Below are positions 16,507-25,176 of a stretch of DNA of 64,000 bases, in pieces. Position 1 is the stretch's first letter, and each line of letters begins with the position of its first letter. A model generated the notes under the pieces. The model made no database searches. It was not told the DNA's origin and saw nothing but the letters and a program-made list of their open reading frames with translations. Made by a program: the position numbers and the translations under genes. Origin of the DNA: an uncultured Erysipelotrichaceae bacterium (GTDB taxonomy: Bacteria; Bacillota_I; Bacilli_A; RFN20; CAG-826); assembly GCA_902798595.1 (NCBI GenBank), contig CADBXE010000001.1, positions 1 to 64,000 on the forward strand, given 5' to 3'.

Positions 16507-18362
16507 TTATTTATAACGACACACTTTCATGCTTTAAAAACGATGTTCTTATGAACGCGTTACCCAATATCCTTTCAAATAAACTTCGCGAAAAAGGTAT
16601 TAGTGGTGGCTCAGTAAGCGAAGTTAGATCGTGGAACAATTCACTTCGCTTTATGAAAGACGTCCTTGACGATCCATATTTTTCTCCTAATTGCCAGGTT
16701 GCCATTGAATATAACATTCCGCAGACATCTAAAAGAGTGGATTTTATGATTATGGGTAACAATGGTGAAGAAGATCATGTAGTTGTTGTTGAACTAAAAC
16801 AATGGGGCAAAGTTGAACTCGTGGACAAAACATGCGATCACTCAGTGATGTCTGATTTGCAAAAGCACGAACCTGTTGCCCATCCTTCTTATCAAGCATT
16901 TTCTTATAAATGTTTAATATTGAATTATTGTGATGACAAAAATGTTAATGAAAAAACAATTAAACCATGCGCTTATCTTCACAATTTAGAAGAGAAATAT
17001 CGTTCTATTATTGAAGATAATATTTACAGTGAGTGGACAGCTGAAGCACCTTTGTTTTTACAAAGGGATGTTTTAAAGTTTAGAGAATACATAAAGAAGT
17101 ACATTAGATTGAAAGCAAATGATGGTTCTTTACTCTATAAGATTGAAGAAGGCAGACTAAGACCAACTAAATCTTTACAGGATGCTTTGGATTCGATGCT
17201 TTGCGGAAATAAAGAATTCCACATGATTGATGAACAAGTAGTGGCTTATGACAAAATTATGAAAGCTATTCGCGAATCTAGAGAAGATAACGAAAAGCAT
17301 GTGATCATCATTACCGGCGGTCCTGGTACAGGAAAATCAGTTTTAGCCATTAACGTATTAGCTAGATGCATTATAGATATGAAACTTAATGCATCATATA
17401 TTACTAAAAATATGGCACCTAGAAAGTGCTATGCGAATCTCTTAGCAAAAGGAAATGCTAAGAAGATGATTAATCTTCAAAAGGCAATTCAATCACCTTG
17501 GTGTCTACCAAATACTCCATATAATGGCTTGGATGTAGGCATTTTTGATGAAGCTCACAGAATGCAAAAGAAACCATATAGATATTTTGGCAACGATATG
17601 CTGGAAGACGCAATTAAGGCATCAAGGGTATCGGTTTTCTTCGTTGATGAAGACCAAAGAATAACAATTGATGAGAAGTACAGTGTTGATTCAATAATTG
17701 AGTATGCTGAAAGAGAAAATGCAATTGTCCATAGACCATTCGAGTTGTCTTCACAATTTAGATGCGATGGTAGTGATGGCTATATATCTTTTTTGAACAA
17801 TCTACTTGAGTTGAAGCAAACCGCCAATACAAGATTTGAATTTAATAAATTGAAAGTGGTCCCTTACGATAATCCTGTGAAGATGAGAGATGATTTAAGA
17901 GAACTAAACAAAAAGAACAATAAAACAAGAATGATTGCTGGTTATTGTTATGATTGGAATGTTAAAAAGCATAGAGGTGAATGGGATATCGTCATTGGCG
18001 ACGACTTCAAAGCAAAATGGAATTTGGAAAATGATGACCATTGGGCTGTGAATCCTAATTCTTTTGAAGAGATTGGCTGTATCCATACATGTCAAGGAAT
18101 GGAATTCGATTATGTTGGTGTCTTTATTGGAAAAGACCTCTATTACGACGGCCAACATGTAAGGACTAACAGAAATGCCATTTCTAGAGATGATAGTTCT
18201 AGTGGCATTAGGCTAAAAACAACTTCAGACGATGAAGCTGATAAACTTATTAGAAGGACATACAAAGTTCTTCTGACTAGAGGCTTAAAAGGCTGTTTCA
18301 TTTATTGTGAAGACGCCCCTCTTAGAGACTATTTAAAAAAGATTCTAGAAAGAAGAAACTAG
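16503..18362 (+). CDS. PD-(D/E)XK nuclease fused to DUF2075/SF1-type ATPase-helicase
   Basis: A 619-aa protein. Residues ~65-110 contain a nuclease core (RVDFMIM ... VVVVELKQW) with the D and ExK triad. Residues ~265-615 are a DUF2075/Schlafen-group-3-like helicase: Walker A GGPGTGKS, DEAH in VGIFDEAHRMQ, motif III FFVDEDQR, then CQGMEFDYVGVFIG and a C-terminal LLTRGLKGCFIY typical of SF1 motifs V/VI. It starts within the MazG stop codon and is followed 2 nt later by a membrane HNH nuclease gene. This trio is typical of defence-island content; its exact target is unknown. Confidence 0.85.
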   Translation: MIIYNDTLSCFKNDVLMNALPNILSNKLREKGISGGSVSEVRSWNNSLRFMKDVLDDPYFSPNCQVAIEYNIPQTSKRVDFMIMGNNGEEDHVVVVELKQWGKVELVDKTCDHSVMSDLQKHEPVAHPSYQAFSYKCLILNYCDDKNVNEKTIKPCAYLHNLEEKYRSIIEDNIYSEWTAEAPLFLQRDVLKFREYIKKYIRLKANDGSLLYKIEEGRLRPTKSLQDALDSMLCGNKEFHMIDEQVVAYDKIMKAIRESREDNEKHVIIITGGPGTGKSVLAINVLARCIIDMKLNASYITKNMAPRKCYANLLAKGNAKKMINLQKAIQSPWCLPNTPYNGLDVGIFDEAHRMQKKPYRYFGNDMLEDAIKASRVSVFFVDEDQRITIDEKYSVDSIIEYAERENAIVHRPFELSSQFRCDGSDGYISFLNNLLELKQTANTRFEFNKLKVVPYDNPVKMRDDLRELNKKNNKTRMIAGYCYDWNVKKHRGEWDIVIGDDFKAKWNLENDDHWAVNPNSFEEIGCIHTCQGMEFDYVGVFIGKDLYYDGQHVRTNRNAISRDDSSSGIRLKTTSDDEADKLIRRTYKVLLTRGLKGCFIYCEDAPLRDYLKKILERRN

Positions 18363-18363
18363 T

Positions 18364-19197
18364 ATGAAAACTGAACAAATCATCGCTCTCACTATTTTTG
18401 TGTTTATCGTAATAGCGGTTATAGCGCTCGTTGTTTTCGTTTCAATTAGAAATAACATATATAAAAAATTTGTTCTCGCAAATAGTGTTTCAATTAGAAA
18501 AATAAAAGAAATCAATATTAGGTATACATTCAAAACGTATGACCAAGCAGTTAGATTCCATCATAGATTTGATAATAAAGGATACTGGCGTAAGACCGAA
18601 CCAGTCGCGTTTTTAAGTAGAGAAATCAGAAATGATCTATCATATTGGTTTGATGTAAGAGATAAAATCGAGTTCAACAAAACTAGTGGTAATAAGTATT
18701 TTAAAGAGATCAAGGAAGCATATGTTCCTATCTCAAAAGATATTTGTGAGACCAATAAAAAACGCTTTAAAAAATGCTGTAAATTTGAAAAGAGATTGTT
18801 TGATTCACTTATAAAACATCCACAAACTACTATTAAAATTAATGTGGTTTTGAGATATGTTTCTGCCAAAGGAAAAGTCGATCTTTCAAAAGCGGAAAGC
18901 TTTGACTACGTTGCTTTGAATAGAATTTTGGATTCCATTTCAACGTCTAGAGTTGATAGGGAAACTTATGAAAGATTAGCTACAGCTGAACGCGCAATGC
19001 TTTCTGATAGTATGAGGTATGACGTTCTTAGAAGAGATGGGTTTAGATGTGTTTTGTGTGGGATGTCTGCAAAAGATGGTGCGGTACTTCATGTTGACCA
19101 CATCATACCTGTTTCAAAGGGTGGAAAAACAGAGCTTAGTAATTTAAGAACGTTGTGTGAGAAGTGCAACATTGGAAAGAGTAATAAAATCGAATAA
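18364..19197 (+). CDS. Membrane-anchored HNH endonuclease, paralogue 2
   Basis: A 277-aa protein with an N-terminal membrane segment (residues ~5-28), a helical basic middle region and a C-terminal HNH domain (CVLCG, HVDHIIPVSKGGK, NLRTLCEKCN). It starts 2 nt after the helicase stop, so it belongs to the MazG/nuclease-helicase operon. The stretch just after the membrane anchor (IYKKFVLANSVSIRKIKEIN) closely parallels that of 25177-26001, showing these two are true paralogues. Confidence 0.82.
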   Translation: MKTEQIIALTIFVFIVIAVIALVVFVSIRNNIYKKFVLANSVSIRKIKEINIRYTFKTYDQAVRFHHRFDNKGYWRKTEPVAFLSREIRNDLSYWFDVRDKIEFNKTSGNKYFKEIKEAYVPISKDICETNKKRFKKCCKFEKRLFDSLIKHPQTTIKINVVLRYVSAKGKVDLSKAESFDYVALNRILDSISTSRVDRETYERLATAERAMLSDSMRYDVLRRDGFRCVLCGMSAKDGAVLHVDHIIPVSKGGKTELSNLRTLCEKCNIGKSNKIE

Positions 19198-19297
19198 TCC
19201 AAATATGGCTATTATCAAGAAAGATTCTTTCTATATCAATTAATAAAAGTTATTGTTTAATTGTTCTAGTTCGCACAATCGATAGAGGAATAGAAGC

Positions 19298-20335
19298 ATG
19301 GAAAATTATAAATTTAATCACTTTTCAAGCACCGGAATCAAAAGAGACCCTATTTTTAAAGCTGATTCTTTCGATGTGTTTGGTGATAGTTTGCGTGAGT
19401 ATTATTCTCCGATACTGTTTGAAATACATCTTCAAAACAAGAGACGCTTTAGGTATTGCTTGGTTAATCCTAATGAAATTATCAACGACGGCAATGCTCT
19501 ACTTCAAATTAGACGATATTTGATTGCTCATGAGTACAATGAAGATAGAGAAAAACCAGTTAATACCTATTTTATTGGCGATTTAAATAAAGCCATTGAA
19601 GTATCATCAACTTTTTCTAATCAAACAATTATTCATGTTACTTATGAAATGGTTAAACAATGGTATCCAAAGAGTATTGATGGAATTTTTGATGTAATTA
19701 TTGGCTTTGTTCTTCAGCACCAAAAGTTCAATGGCCAGATGTTTCGATTCTATGACATTGATGATGATGTATTGTTTGTTGACTCTTCTTTGAGTGATGA
19801 CGAAAAAAGGGCATATAAGCAATTTATGCTTCAAAGCATGAAAAAAGAAGGACTCATTGAAGTAATTGAAGGCGAATTTGCCGTGGATACTTTTGTGCTT
19901 ACTTCTAAAGCCATTTCTATGCATCAAAAAAGTGCATTAGATATCAGCAATAGAGATGCTTTTATAGCTATAAAATTTAATGATAATGGGGATAGAATTG
20001 GAATTATTTGCGACGCGATAACCGAAGCTGGTTTCAATCCAATAGTCATGAATAGAATTGAAACCAATAACTGGATTATGCCTGAAATATTTCATTACAT
20101 TCAAACAAGTCGTTTTGTTGTTGTGGATTTTAGTTTGCCTTGTGATGGTGCTTACTATGAAGCAGGCTATGCCGCTGCTTTAAACAAGCCAGTTATTCAT
20201 TTGTTTGATAAAAGAACCGAAACTGAAGACAACAAACTACATTTCGACATAGCTCAAAAATCGACTATCTTCTATGAAGATTTTAAAGATCTTAAAATAC
20301 GTCTAGTTAATCGTATTAAGGCCACAATTAAATGA
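19298..20335 (+). CDS. Nucleoside 2-deoxyribosyltransferase/TIR-like domain protein
   Basis: A 345-aa protein. The C-terminal ~130 residues resemble the nucleoside 2-deoxyribosyltransferase-like fold: FIAIKFNDN near residue 220, VVVDFSLPCDGAYYEAGYAAAL near 270-290, then NKPVIHLFD. The Tyr/Glu-containing YYEAGYAAALNKPVI is the family hallmark. Related domains cleave N-glycosidic bonds of nucleotides or NAD and occur as effectors in anti-phage systems. The N-terminal ~200 residues are unrecognised. GAGGAA precedes the ATG. The stop overlaps the next start (ATGA), so this is the first gene of a three-gene operon. Confidence 0.7.
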   Translation: MENYKFNHFSSTGIKRDPIFKADSFDVFGDSLREYYSPILFEIHLQNKRRFRYCLVNPNEIINDGNALLQIRRYLIAHEYNEDREKPVNTYFIGDLNKAIEVSSTFSNQTIIHVTYEMVKQWYPKSIDGIFDVIIGFVLQHQKFNGQMFRFYDIDDDVLFVDSSLSDDEKRAYKQFMLQSMKKEGLIEVIEGEFAVDTFVLTSKAISMHQKSALDISNRDAFIAIKFNDNGDRIGIICDAITEAGFNPIVMNRIETNNWIMPEIFHYIQTSRFVVVDFSLPCDGAYYEAGYAAALNKPVIHLFDKRTETEDNKLHFDIAQKSTIFYEDFKDLKIRLVNRIKATIK

Positions 20336-21279
20336 TTATCTATAAGTACCTAAAATTTGAAGATGCGCTTAAAACACTCGATAACAATAGTGTTGCTTTG
20401 AGCAATCCTGCTGACTATAACGATCCTTTTGATTGCGTTCTAACTCCAACAAAAGAAGATGAGAATGAGTGCTTTTTACGGATTAGAAATTATTATTTCT
20501 TCAAAGAGTTCTCAAAGATAATGTTGGAGAAGAAAATAGAAATTCCTTTTGGGCTGAGGTGGGTGAGAAAGGAATTAAAAATTTTCAAATGGATAATGAA
20601 GAAAAATCCATATTACGATAAAATGCCTGCCTTTGACGGAGTGATTGATATTGCCTTAAACAAATACTTTGAAAAAGAACCTAGAGCAAGAATTGAAATG
20701 GATAAGCAACAAAAAAGATTTTCTAAAAAAGTACATGGAATTGTTAAAAAGATTAGAGAATCATTGCTTGTATCTTGCTTTAGCAAAAGCAACAATTCTA
20801 TTTTGATGTGGTCTCATTATGCGAACAAGCACAAGGGAGTGTGCGTTGAGTTTGAAGTAGCATCAGAAGATTTTCAAGAAGTTAAATATGACAAAAAAAG
20901 AACTCAATTAGATCTTAAGACAATTACTGCTATTGTACTTGGCCATGATTACATAGGCGAGAATGTAGATTCTAATAATCCATCAATTGCGAAAAAGATT
21001 AAAAAAATATTGTATACAAAATTTATAGATTGGCATTACGAAAACGAAGTAAGAATTGCGTTTACAAAACACGATGAGAACGATAGCATTTTTTATTCTG
21101 AAAAAGATGATAGATTTCTTTTAAAAATGCCTAAAATAAAGAGAATCTATACGGGATGTAGAATCGAAAAAGATGATTTAAAAATGCTTAAAAAGAAATA
21201 TCGAAACATCGAAATAGTTCAAATGAAAGACTCCGAAAAAGAGTATAAGGTTTTTGAATCCGGATATAAGAAAGGATAG
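20332..21279 (+). CDS. DUF2971 family protein
   Basis: A 315-aa protein matching DUF2971: N-terminal YKYLKFEDALKTL ... LSNPADYNDPFDC, and the central CFSKSNNSILMWSHYANKHKGVCVEF. The biochemical function of the family is not settled, though members are often seen in defence neighbourhoods. Its start lies inside the previous stop codon, so expression is coupled to the deoxyribosyltransferase-like protein. The third gene follows after 6 nt. It is very Lys-rich in the C-terminal third. Confidence 0.78.
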   Translation: MIIYKYLKFEDALKTLDNNSVALSNPADYNDPFDCVLTPTKEDENECFLRIRNYYFFKEFSKIMLEKKIEIPFGLRWVRKELKIFKWIMKKNPYYDKMPAFDGVIDIALNKYFEKEPRARIEMDKQQKRFSKKVHGIVKKIRESLLVSCFSKSNNSILMWSHYANKHKGVCVEFEVASEDFQEVKYDKKRTQLDLKTITAIVLGHDYIGENVDSNNPSIAKKIKKILYTKFIDWHYENEVRIAFTKHDENDSIFYSEKDDRFLLKMPKIKRIYTGCRIEKDDLKMLKKKYRNIEIVQMKDSEKEYKVFESGYKKG

Positions 21280-21285
21280 TAAGAA

Positions 21286-22026
21286 ATGGGCACATCTACT
21301 GAAGGAGTAAGATATCTTGAAAAATATATTTTTGATAACGAAATTACTTATCCGAGTAACGGTTCTTTTGACTACTCTTTTTTAAACCATGTTTTTGATA
21401 GCATTCAAATATTGGATAGACCAGATTTTTATTCGATAGTAGGAAACACTATATACATTATTGAGCATTTCGAAATAGATTCTACGAAGCACAACAGAAA
21501 AGGTAGCAAGCAGAAAATAGAAGAGTTTAAAGATGAATTAAGATTTCAGCAAGTTGCTGGTGCAAATAACGACAACATGAGCATTTATAATGGCCAAATT
21601 AATGCCGAACCAAAAATCGAATTTTATAAGGAAAACCTATTCGCCGCTTTTGATGATCATTACAACAAAATCGAATCCTATAAAAACCATGTCCGAGAAT
21701 TAGTTCAAGATTTTGATAAGTATAAAGTTGTGACAATATTTATAATTGAAGATTCATCTATTTTTGGTAGTTTATATTTTAAGAACGGTTTAAAATTGTT
21801 GCTTCCTGTTTTCGCAAGAGAATTTAACAGTTATTTTAAAAGCAAACAAAATCTAGATTTGGTCTTATGTTCTAGCGAAACAAACACTAATACAAAGATA
21901 TCGTGGATTTTGGCTAGGTGTGATATTGAACATATGCTCGATAAAGAGGTCTCGCTCAACGATATAGAATTGGTAGATTTAAGGCCAATGTCTTTAAGAG
22001 CAAGCATATTTATTCCAAAGAAATAA
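21286..22026 (+). CDS. Unknown protein, third gene of the deoxyribosyltransferase-like/DUF2971 operon
   Basis: A 246-aa soluble protein that I do not recognise. Residues ~47-72 (PDFYSIVGNTIYIIEHFEID) have the beta-hairpin look of a nuclease core but lack an obvious ExK, so I do not assign one. It follows DUF2971 by 6 nt with ribosome site AAAGGA, indicating the same operon. The promoter of the next gene starts about 40 nt beyond its stop. Confidence 0.6.
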   Translation: MGTSTEGVRYLEKYIFDNEITYPSNGSFDYSFLNHVFDSIQILDRPDFYSIVGNTIYIIEHFEIDSTKHNRKGSKQKIEEFKDELRFQQVAGANNDNMSIYNGQINAEPKIEFYKENLFAAFDDHYNKIESYKNHVRELVQDFDKYKVVTIFIIEDSSIFGSLYFKNGLKLLLPVFAREFNSYFKSKQNLDLVLCSSETNTNTKISWILARCDIEHMLDKEVSLNDIELVDLRPMSLRASIFIPKK

Positions 22027-22079
22027 AGTCACTTTTTTGGTGGTGCAACCTATAGATAAAATATCTATAATTGTTTAGT

Positions 22080-22718
22080 ATGATTAGACCTGACATTAAA
22101 GATTTTCTAAAGACTATACCTAATGATGTTACCTTAGTAGCGGCCACTAAGTATGGTTCTATCTCTGACTTAAGAGAGTTATTTAATGCAGGTGTCCACT
22201 CTTTTGGGGAAAATAGAGTGGATTCTTTCCTACTTAAATATGAAGCACTTAAAGATTTAGATATTACTTGGTGCTTTATTGGTCACTTACAACGCAATAA
22301 AGCCAAAGAAGTGATTAATAAGATTGATTATCTACATTCTTTAGATTCATTAGAACTAGTTAAAACCATTAATAAATATAGAAAAGAACCTCTTAACTGT
22401 TTTATAGAGGTATCTATTAATCTTGAAGAGAATAAAAATGGTGTCCCTTTTTATAATCTTAAAGATTTTATAAAAGAATGCTTAAAGTATCCTAATATTA
22501 ATATCGTGGGATTAATGATGATGGCAAAAGCCAACTCATCAATAGACAGTCTCCACACACAATTTAGAAAACTAAAAGAATTAAAAGAAGAAGTTAATAA
22601 AGAACTTAATATTAATATCCCTTATCTATCTATGGGTATGAGTGACGATTATCTAGTAGCGATAGAAGAAGGCGCTACTCATATTAGATTAGGAAGAATA
22701 CTATTTGATAAAATGTAA
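22080..22718 (+). CDS. yggS: YggS/PLPBP family pyridoxal-phosphate homeostasis protein
   Basis: A 212-aa PLP-binding protein. Conserved features are VAATKYG (with the PLP-binding Lys), GENRVDSF, WCFIGHLQRNKAK, MMMAKA, and the C-terminal SMGMSDDY...AIEEGATHIRLGRILF phosphate-binding region. The family buffers PLP and amino-acid pools and has no known catalytic activity. The ATG at 22080 is chosen over a TTG 9 nt upstream because TATAAT ends at 22071, leaving 8 nt: a leaderless-looking transcript. A small Lys/Gly repeat protein follows 14 nt later. Confidence 0.92.
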   Translation: MIRPDIKDFLKTIPNDVTLVAATKYGSISDLRELFNAGVHSFGENRVDSFLLKYEALKDLDITWCFIGHLQRNKAKEVINKIDYLHSLDSLELVKTINKYRKEPLNCFIEVSINLEENKNGVPFYNLKDFIKECLKYPNINIVGLMMMAKANSSIDSLHTQFRKLKELKEEVNKELNINIPYLSMGMSDDYLVAIEEGATHIRLGRILFDKM

Positions 22719-22732
22719 GAAGGTAATAGATT

Positions 22733-22957
22733 ATGTCCACAAAAGAAAGATGGAAATTAACAGGTAAAAATACAGGTAAAGCCTTTGCCAATTTTGGTAA
22801 AGCTTTAGGCAAAACAATGAAGACGGTATTTACCGATGATGAAAATATGATCGAAGCTAACGGTCATACTGAAGTCAGTAATGCTTGGAGAGAAACTGGT
22901 AAATCCTTTGGGGAAGCTGGTAAGTCTTTAGGTAAAGCCTTTGCTAATAAAGACTAA
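22733..22957 (+). CDS. 74-aa Gly/Lys-rich repeat protein
   Basis: A small basic protein built from two amphipathic repeats of the form GKxFxxxGKxLGKxF (about residues 11-32 and 55-72) around an acidic linker. It may bind membranes or nucleic acid. A ribosome site AAGAAGGT is present. It is co-transcribed with yggS; similar small proteins of unknown function occur in Firmicutes. The stop overlaps that of the convergent minus-strand gene by 4 nt. Confidence 0.65.
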   Translation: MSTKERWKLTGKNTGKAFANFGKALGKTMKTVFTDDENMIEANGHTEVSNAWRETGKSFGEAGKSLGKAFANKD

Positions 22958-23964
22958 CTATTTAGCTTGCCACTATATTCGAATTCATAAATATCAAAAG
23001 GATTACCTAAGGATATTAATCGACCCTTATTGTTAACCGCTAAGTGTTCAAACTCTTTATAAACACCAAACTGTTCACCTAAGTTTTTATATTCCTTAAT
23101 AATGGTTTTATTTTTTAAATCAACAACTCTCATAACTGGCATTCTTAAAGGTTCGTCTTTAGAACCAAATGAGAATGTTTGATATAAGTGACTATGAGAG
23201 ATGAAACCACCTTGAGTGGCGGTTTCACTCGCTAATTCAAATCTATCAATAGGGTTATCAGTATGTAGTTCATAATATTCTTCCCTATAGCTTGGCATTG
23301 GGAAAGAATAATACCTTAACTTATTAGTGTCCCCTCTCATATAGTTACTTTCTGTATATCCAGCGTAATAGATGAGACCTTCATCAAAGTCATAATATGA
23401 GTTTGGATAATAGATAGTGTCTTCGGTTTTATCAAACACTAATTGTATTGTTTGTACTGGTTCAATGTGATAGACGCCACCTTTACTATAAATACGATAC
23501 GCAATTGTGGAATGGACATTCTTATGTTCCATAGAAATATAGAACAAAGGATATTCATCACTCATCTTATAATACTGATCCCCAAAGAAGGCTTGGTTAC
23601 AGTGGTATTCACTGTTAAAGTTACCTTCAATATGATGCAATAACTGCATAGTATTGGAATCATATATTTGAATGGCTTCTAAGCCATCTAAACAGACAAC
23701 ATATTTATCTTCATAGCAAGCCGCACCTTGATATGAATAGTTAGATGAACTTTGTGAGACCTTACCAATATGTTTAATCGCGGTGATTTCAAACTTACTA
23801 TCATCAACATCTAACGATTCACCTTGATAGTATTCATTATGATATGTTGCGTCCACACTGAAGATATATTGACCAACGGAAATAACTGAAGGTATCAGTA
23901 ACGCTAAAACTAAGATAGTGGAGTACCTTTTAAAGAAGGGCTTTTTATTTTTGTTCTTCTTCAT
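22954..23964 (-). CDS. Membrane-anchored extracellular protein, function unknown
   Basis: A 336-aa protein with a basic N-terminus and one membrane segment (about residues 15-35), then a beta-rich extracellular region whose repeating KYVVCLDGLEAIQIYD-like strands suggest a beta-propeller-like fold (inferred). AGGAGG lies 8 nt before the ATG. It is the second gene of an operon with the membrane protein at 23945-24592, overlapping it by 20 nt. Confidence 0.6.
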   Translation of the reverse strand: MKKNKNKKPFFKRYSTILVLALLIPSVISVGQYIFSVDATYHNEYYQGESLDVDDSKFEITAIKHIGKVSQSSSNYSYQGAACYEDKYVVCLDGLEAIQIYDSNTMQLLHHIEGNFNSEYHCNQAFFGDQYYKMSDEYPLFYISMEHKNVHSTIAYRIYSKGGVYHIEPVQTIQLVFDKTEDTIYYPNSYYDFDEGLIYYAGYTESNYMRGDTNKLRYYSFPMPSYREEYYELHTDNPIDRFELASETATQGGFISHSHLYQTFSFGSKDEPLRMPVMRVVDLKNKTIIKEYKNLGEQFGVYKEFEHLAVNNKGRLISLGNPFDIYEFEYSGKLNS

Positions 23965-24592
23965 TATGTTCCTCCTCTTTTATGTTCTTTTTCATATCTA
24001 TTAACATGGTCAAAACGATGACAAACATAAATGTGTACATCGTAAATCTCATTGCGATACCACCGTATCTAAATATAGCGGCTACTAAATAGTTAGTTTT
24101 AACAATATTAAATGAACCTATAAAGCTCATAAGGTTTATCACGATTGTCAAAACAATCACAATAATGAAACCTAATCTACTTCTTCTAACGTTCTTATTA
24201 AGTTCTAGTTCTTTAAATCTATCCTTAGAACCTAAGAAGAAATAAGCATAAGCGACACATAATAAGATATCAGAAGAGACACCTAATCCTCTTCCCCACG
24301 CGACTGTCATATCTTCTGTAGACTCTTTTGCGATTGTCGCTAATATGCTGATAAATAAACAAATAATAGAAGTGATAAAAGCGTAGAAGTAGTTCTTATT
24401 GAATTCATGCAGCTTAACCGCTGCAGTAATCATTAAGATAAACGCAATATCTTGGAATAAAGAAAAGACAGATAAGATACCCGCTAATGCTTTAATAGAA
24501 CCACCATATTGAAATAAGCCCAGCATCATAAAAAGCTGTGCAATTGTGAATAGTAAAAAAGCCTGGTGATATTTTTTGATATTGTTGTCCAT
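23945..24592 (-). CDS. Multi-pass membrane protein, function unknown
   Basis: A 215-aa protein with about six hydrophobic segments and an acidic/Lys-rich C-terminal tail (KKNIKEEEHNEEEQK). It is the first gene of a two-gene minus-strand operon with the anchored extracellular protein, and divergent from the macrodomain gene. Confidence 0.62.
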   Translation of the reverse strand: MDNNIKKYHQAFLLFTIAQLFMMLGLFQYGGSIKALAGILSVFSLFQDIAFILMITAAVKLHEFNKNYFYAFITSIICLFISILATIAKESTEDMTVAWGRGLGVSSDILLCVAYAYFFLGSKDRFKELELNKNVRRSRLGFIIVIVLTIVINLMSFIGSFNIVKTNYLVAAIFRYGGIAMRFTMYTFMFVIVLTMLIDMKKNIKEEEHNEEEQK

Positions 24593-24626
24593 ACTTATAT
24601 ACCAATTATACCCCTATAAATAGATG

Positions 24627-24632
24627 TATACT
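24627..24632 (+). promoter_or_regulatory. -10 box for a leaderless macrodomain transcript
   Basis: TATACT ends 9 nt before the ATG at 24642, and there is no Shine-Dalgarno sequence. This position decides the start: an in-frame ATG at 24624 lies upstream of the -10 and cannot be used from this promoter. Confidence 0.55.
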
Positions 24633-24641
24633 AATAATGAC

Positions 24642-25169
24642 ATGAAAATAGAAATCATATACATAGATATCACTAAGATAGGTAATAAAGCTGATGCGAT
24701 TGTTAACGCCGCGAATGAAACATTATTAGGCGGTGGTGGTGTTGATGGCGCCATCCATAGAGCGGCAGGCCCTAAACTATTAGAAGAATGTAGAACCTTA
24801 GGGGGCTGTAAACCAGGAGAGGCTAAAGCCACAAAAGCCTATAACTTAAATAACAAATATATTATCCATACAGTGGGTCCTAGATATTGGTCAGATCCAA
24901 ATCCAGAAGAGACGTTATATAACTGTTATATCAATTCTTTAAAACTAGGGGATTCTTTAGGATTAGAATCTATTGCTTTCCCTTCTATATCTACAGGAGC
25001 ATTTGGCTATCCTATAGAAGAAGCTGCGGAGGTATGCGTTAAAGCATTGTTCACTTATAAACCAACTCACATTAAGAGAGTGTATATGTGCATATATCCA
25101 AATAGAGATAATTTGGAAATATATGATAGAACGTTCAAGAATTATCAATATAAAATTATTAATAAGTGA
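24642..25169 (+). CDS. Macrodomain protein (ADP-ribose/O-acetyl-ADP-ribose hydrolase type)
   Basis: A 175-aa stand-alone macrodomain. Signatures are [26 protein letters not shown] (catalytic Asn and the glycine loop), [18 protein letters not shown] and [12 protein letters not shown]. The family removes ADP-ribose from proteins or nucleic acids or deacetylates O-acetyl-ADP-ribose. The gene is followed by a membrane HNH nuclease gene after 7 nt. The pairing suggests that it protects against, or works with, ADP-ribosylation in the same defence context; this is inference. Confidence 0.9.
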   Translation: MKIEIIYIDITKIGNKADAIVNAANETLLGGGGVDGAIHRAAGPKLLEECRTLGGCKPGEAKATKAYNLNNKYIIHTVGPRYWSDPNPEETLYNCYINSLKLGDSLGLESIAFPSISTGAFGYPIEEAAEVCVKALFTYKPTHIKRVYMCIYPNRDNLEIYDRTFKNYQYKIINK

Positions 25170-25176
25170 GGCTTAG

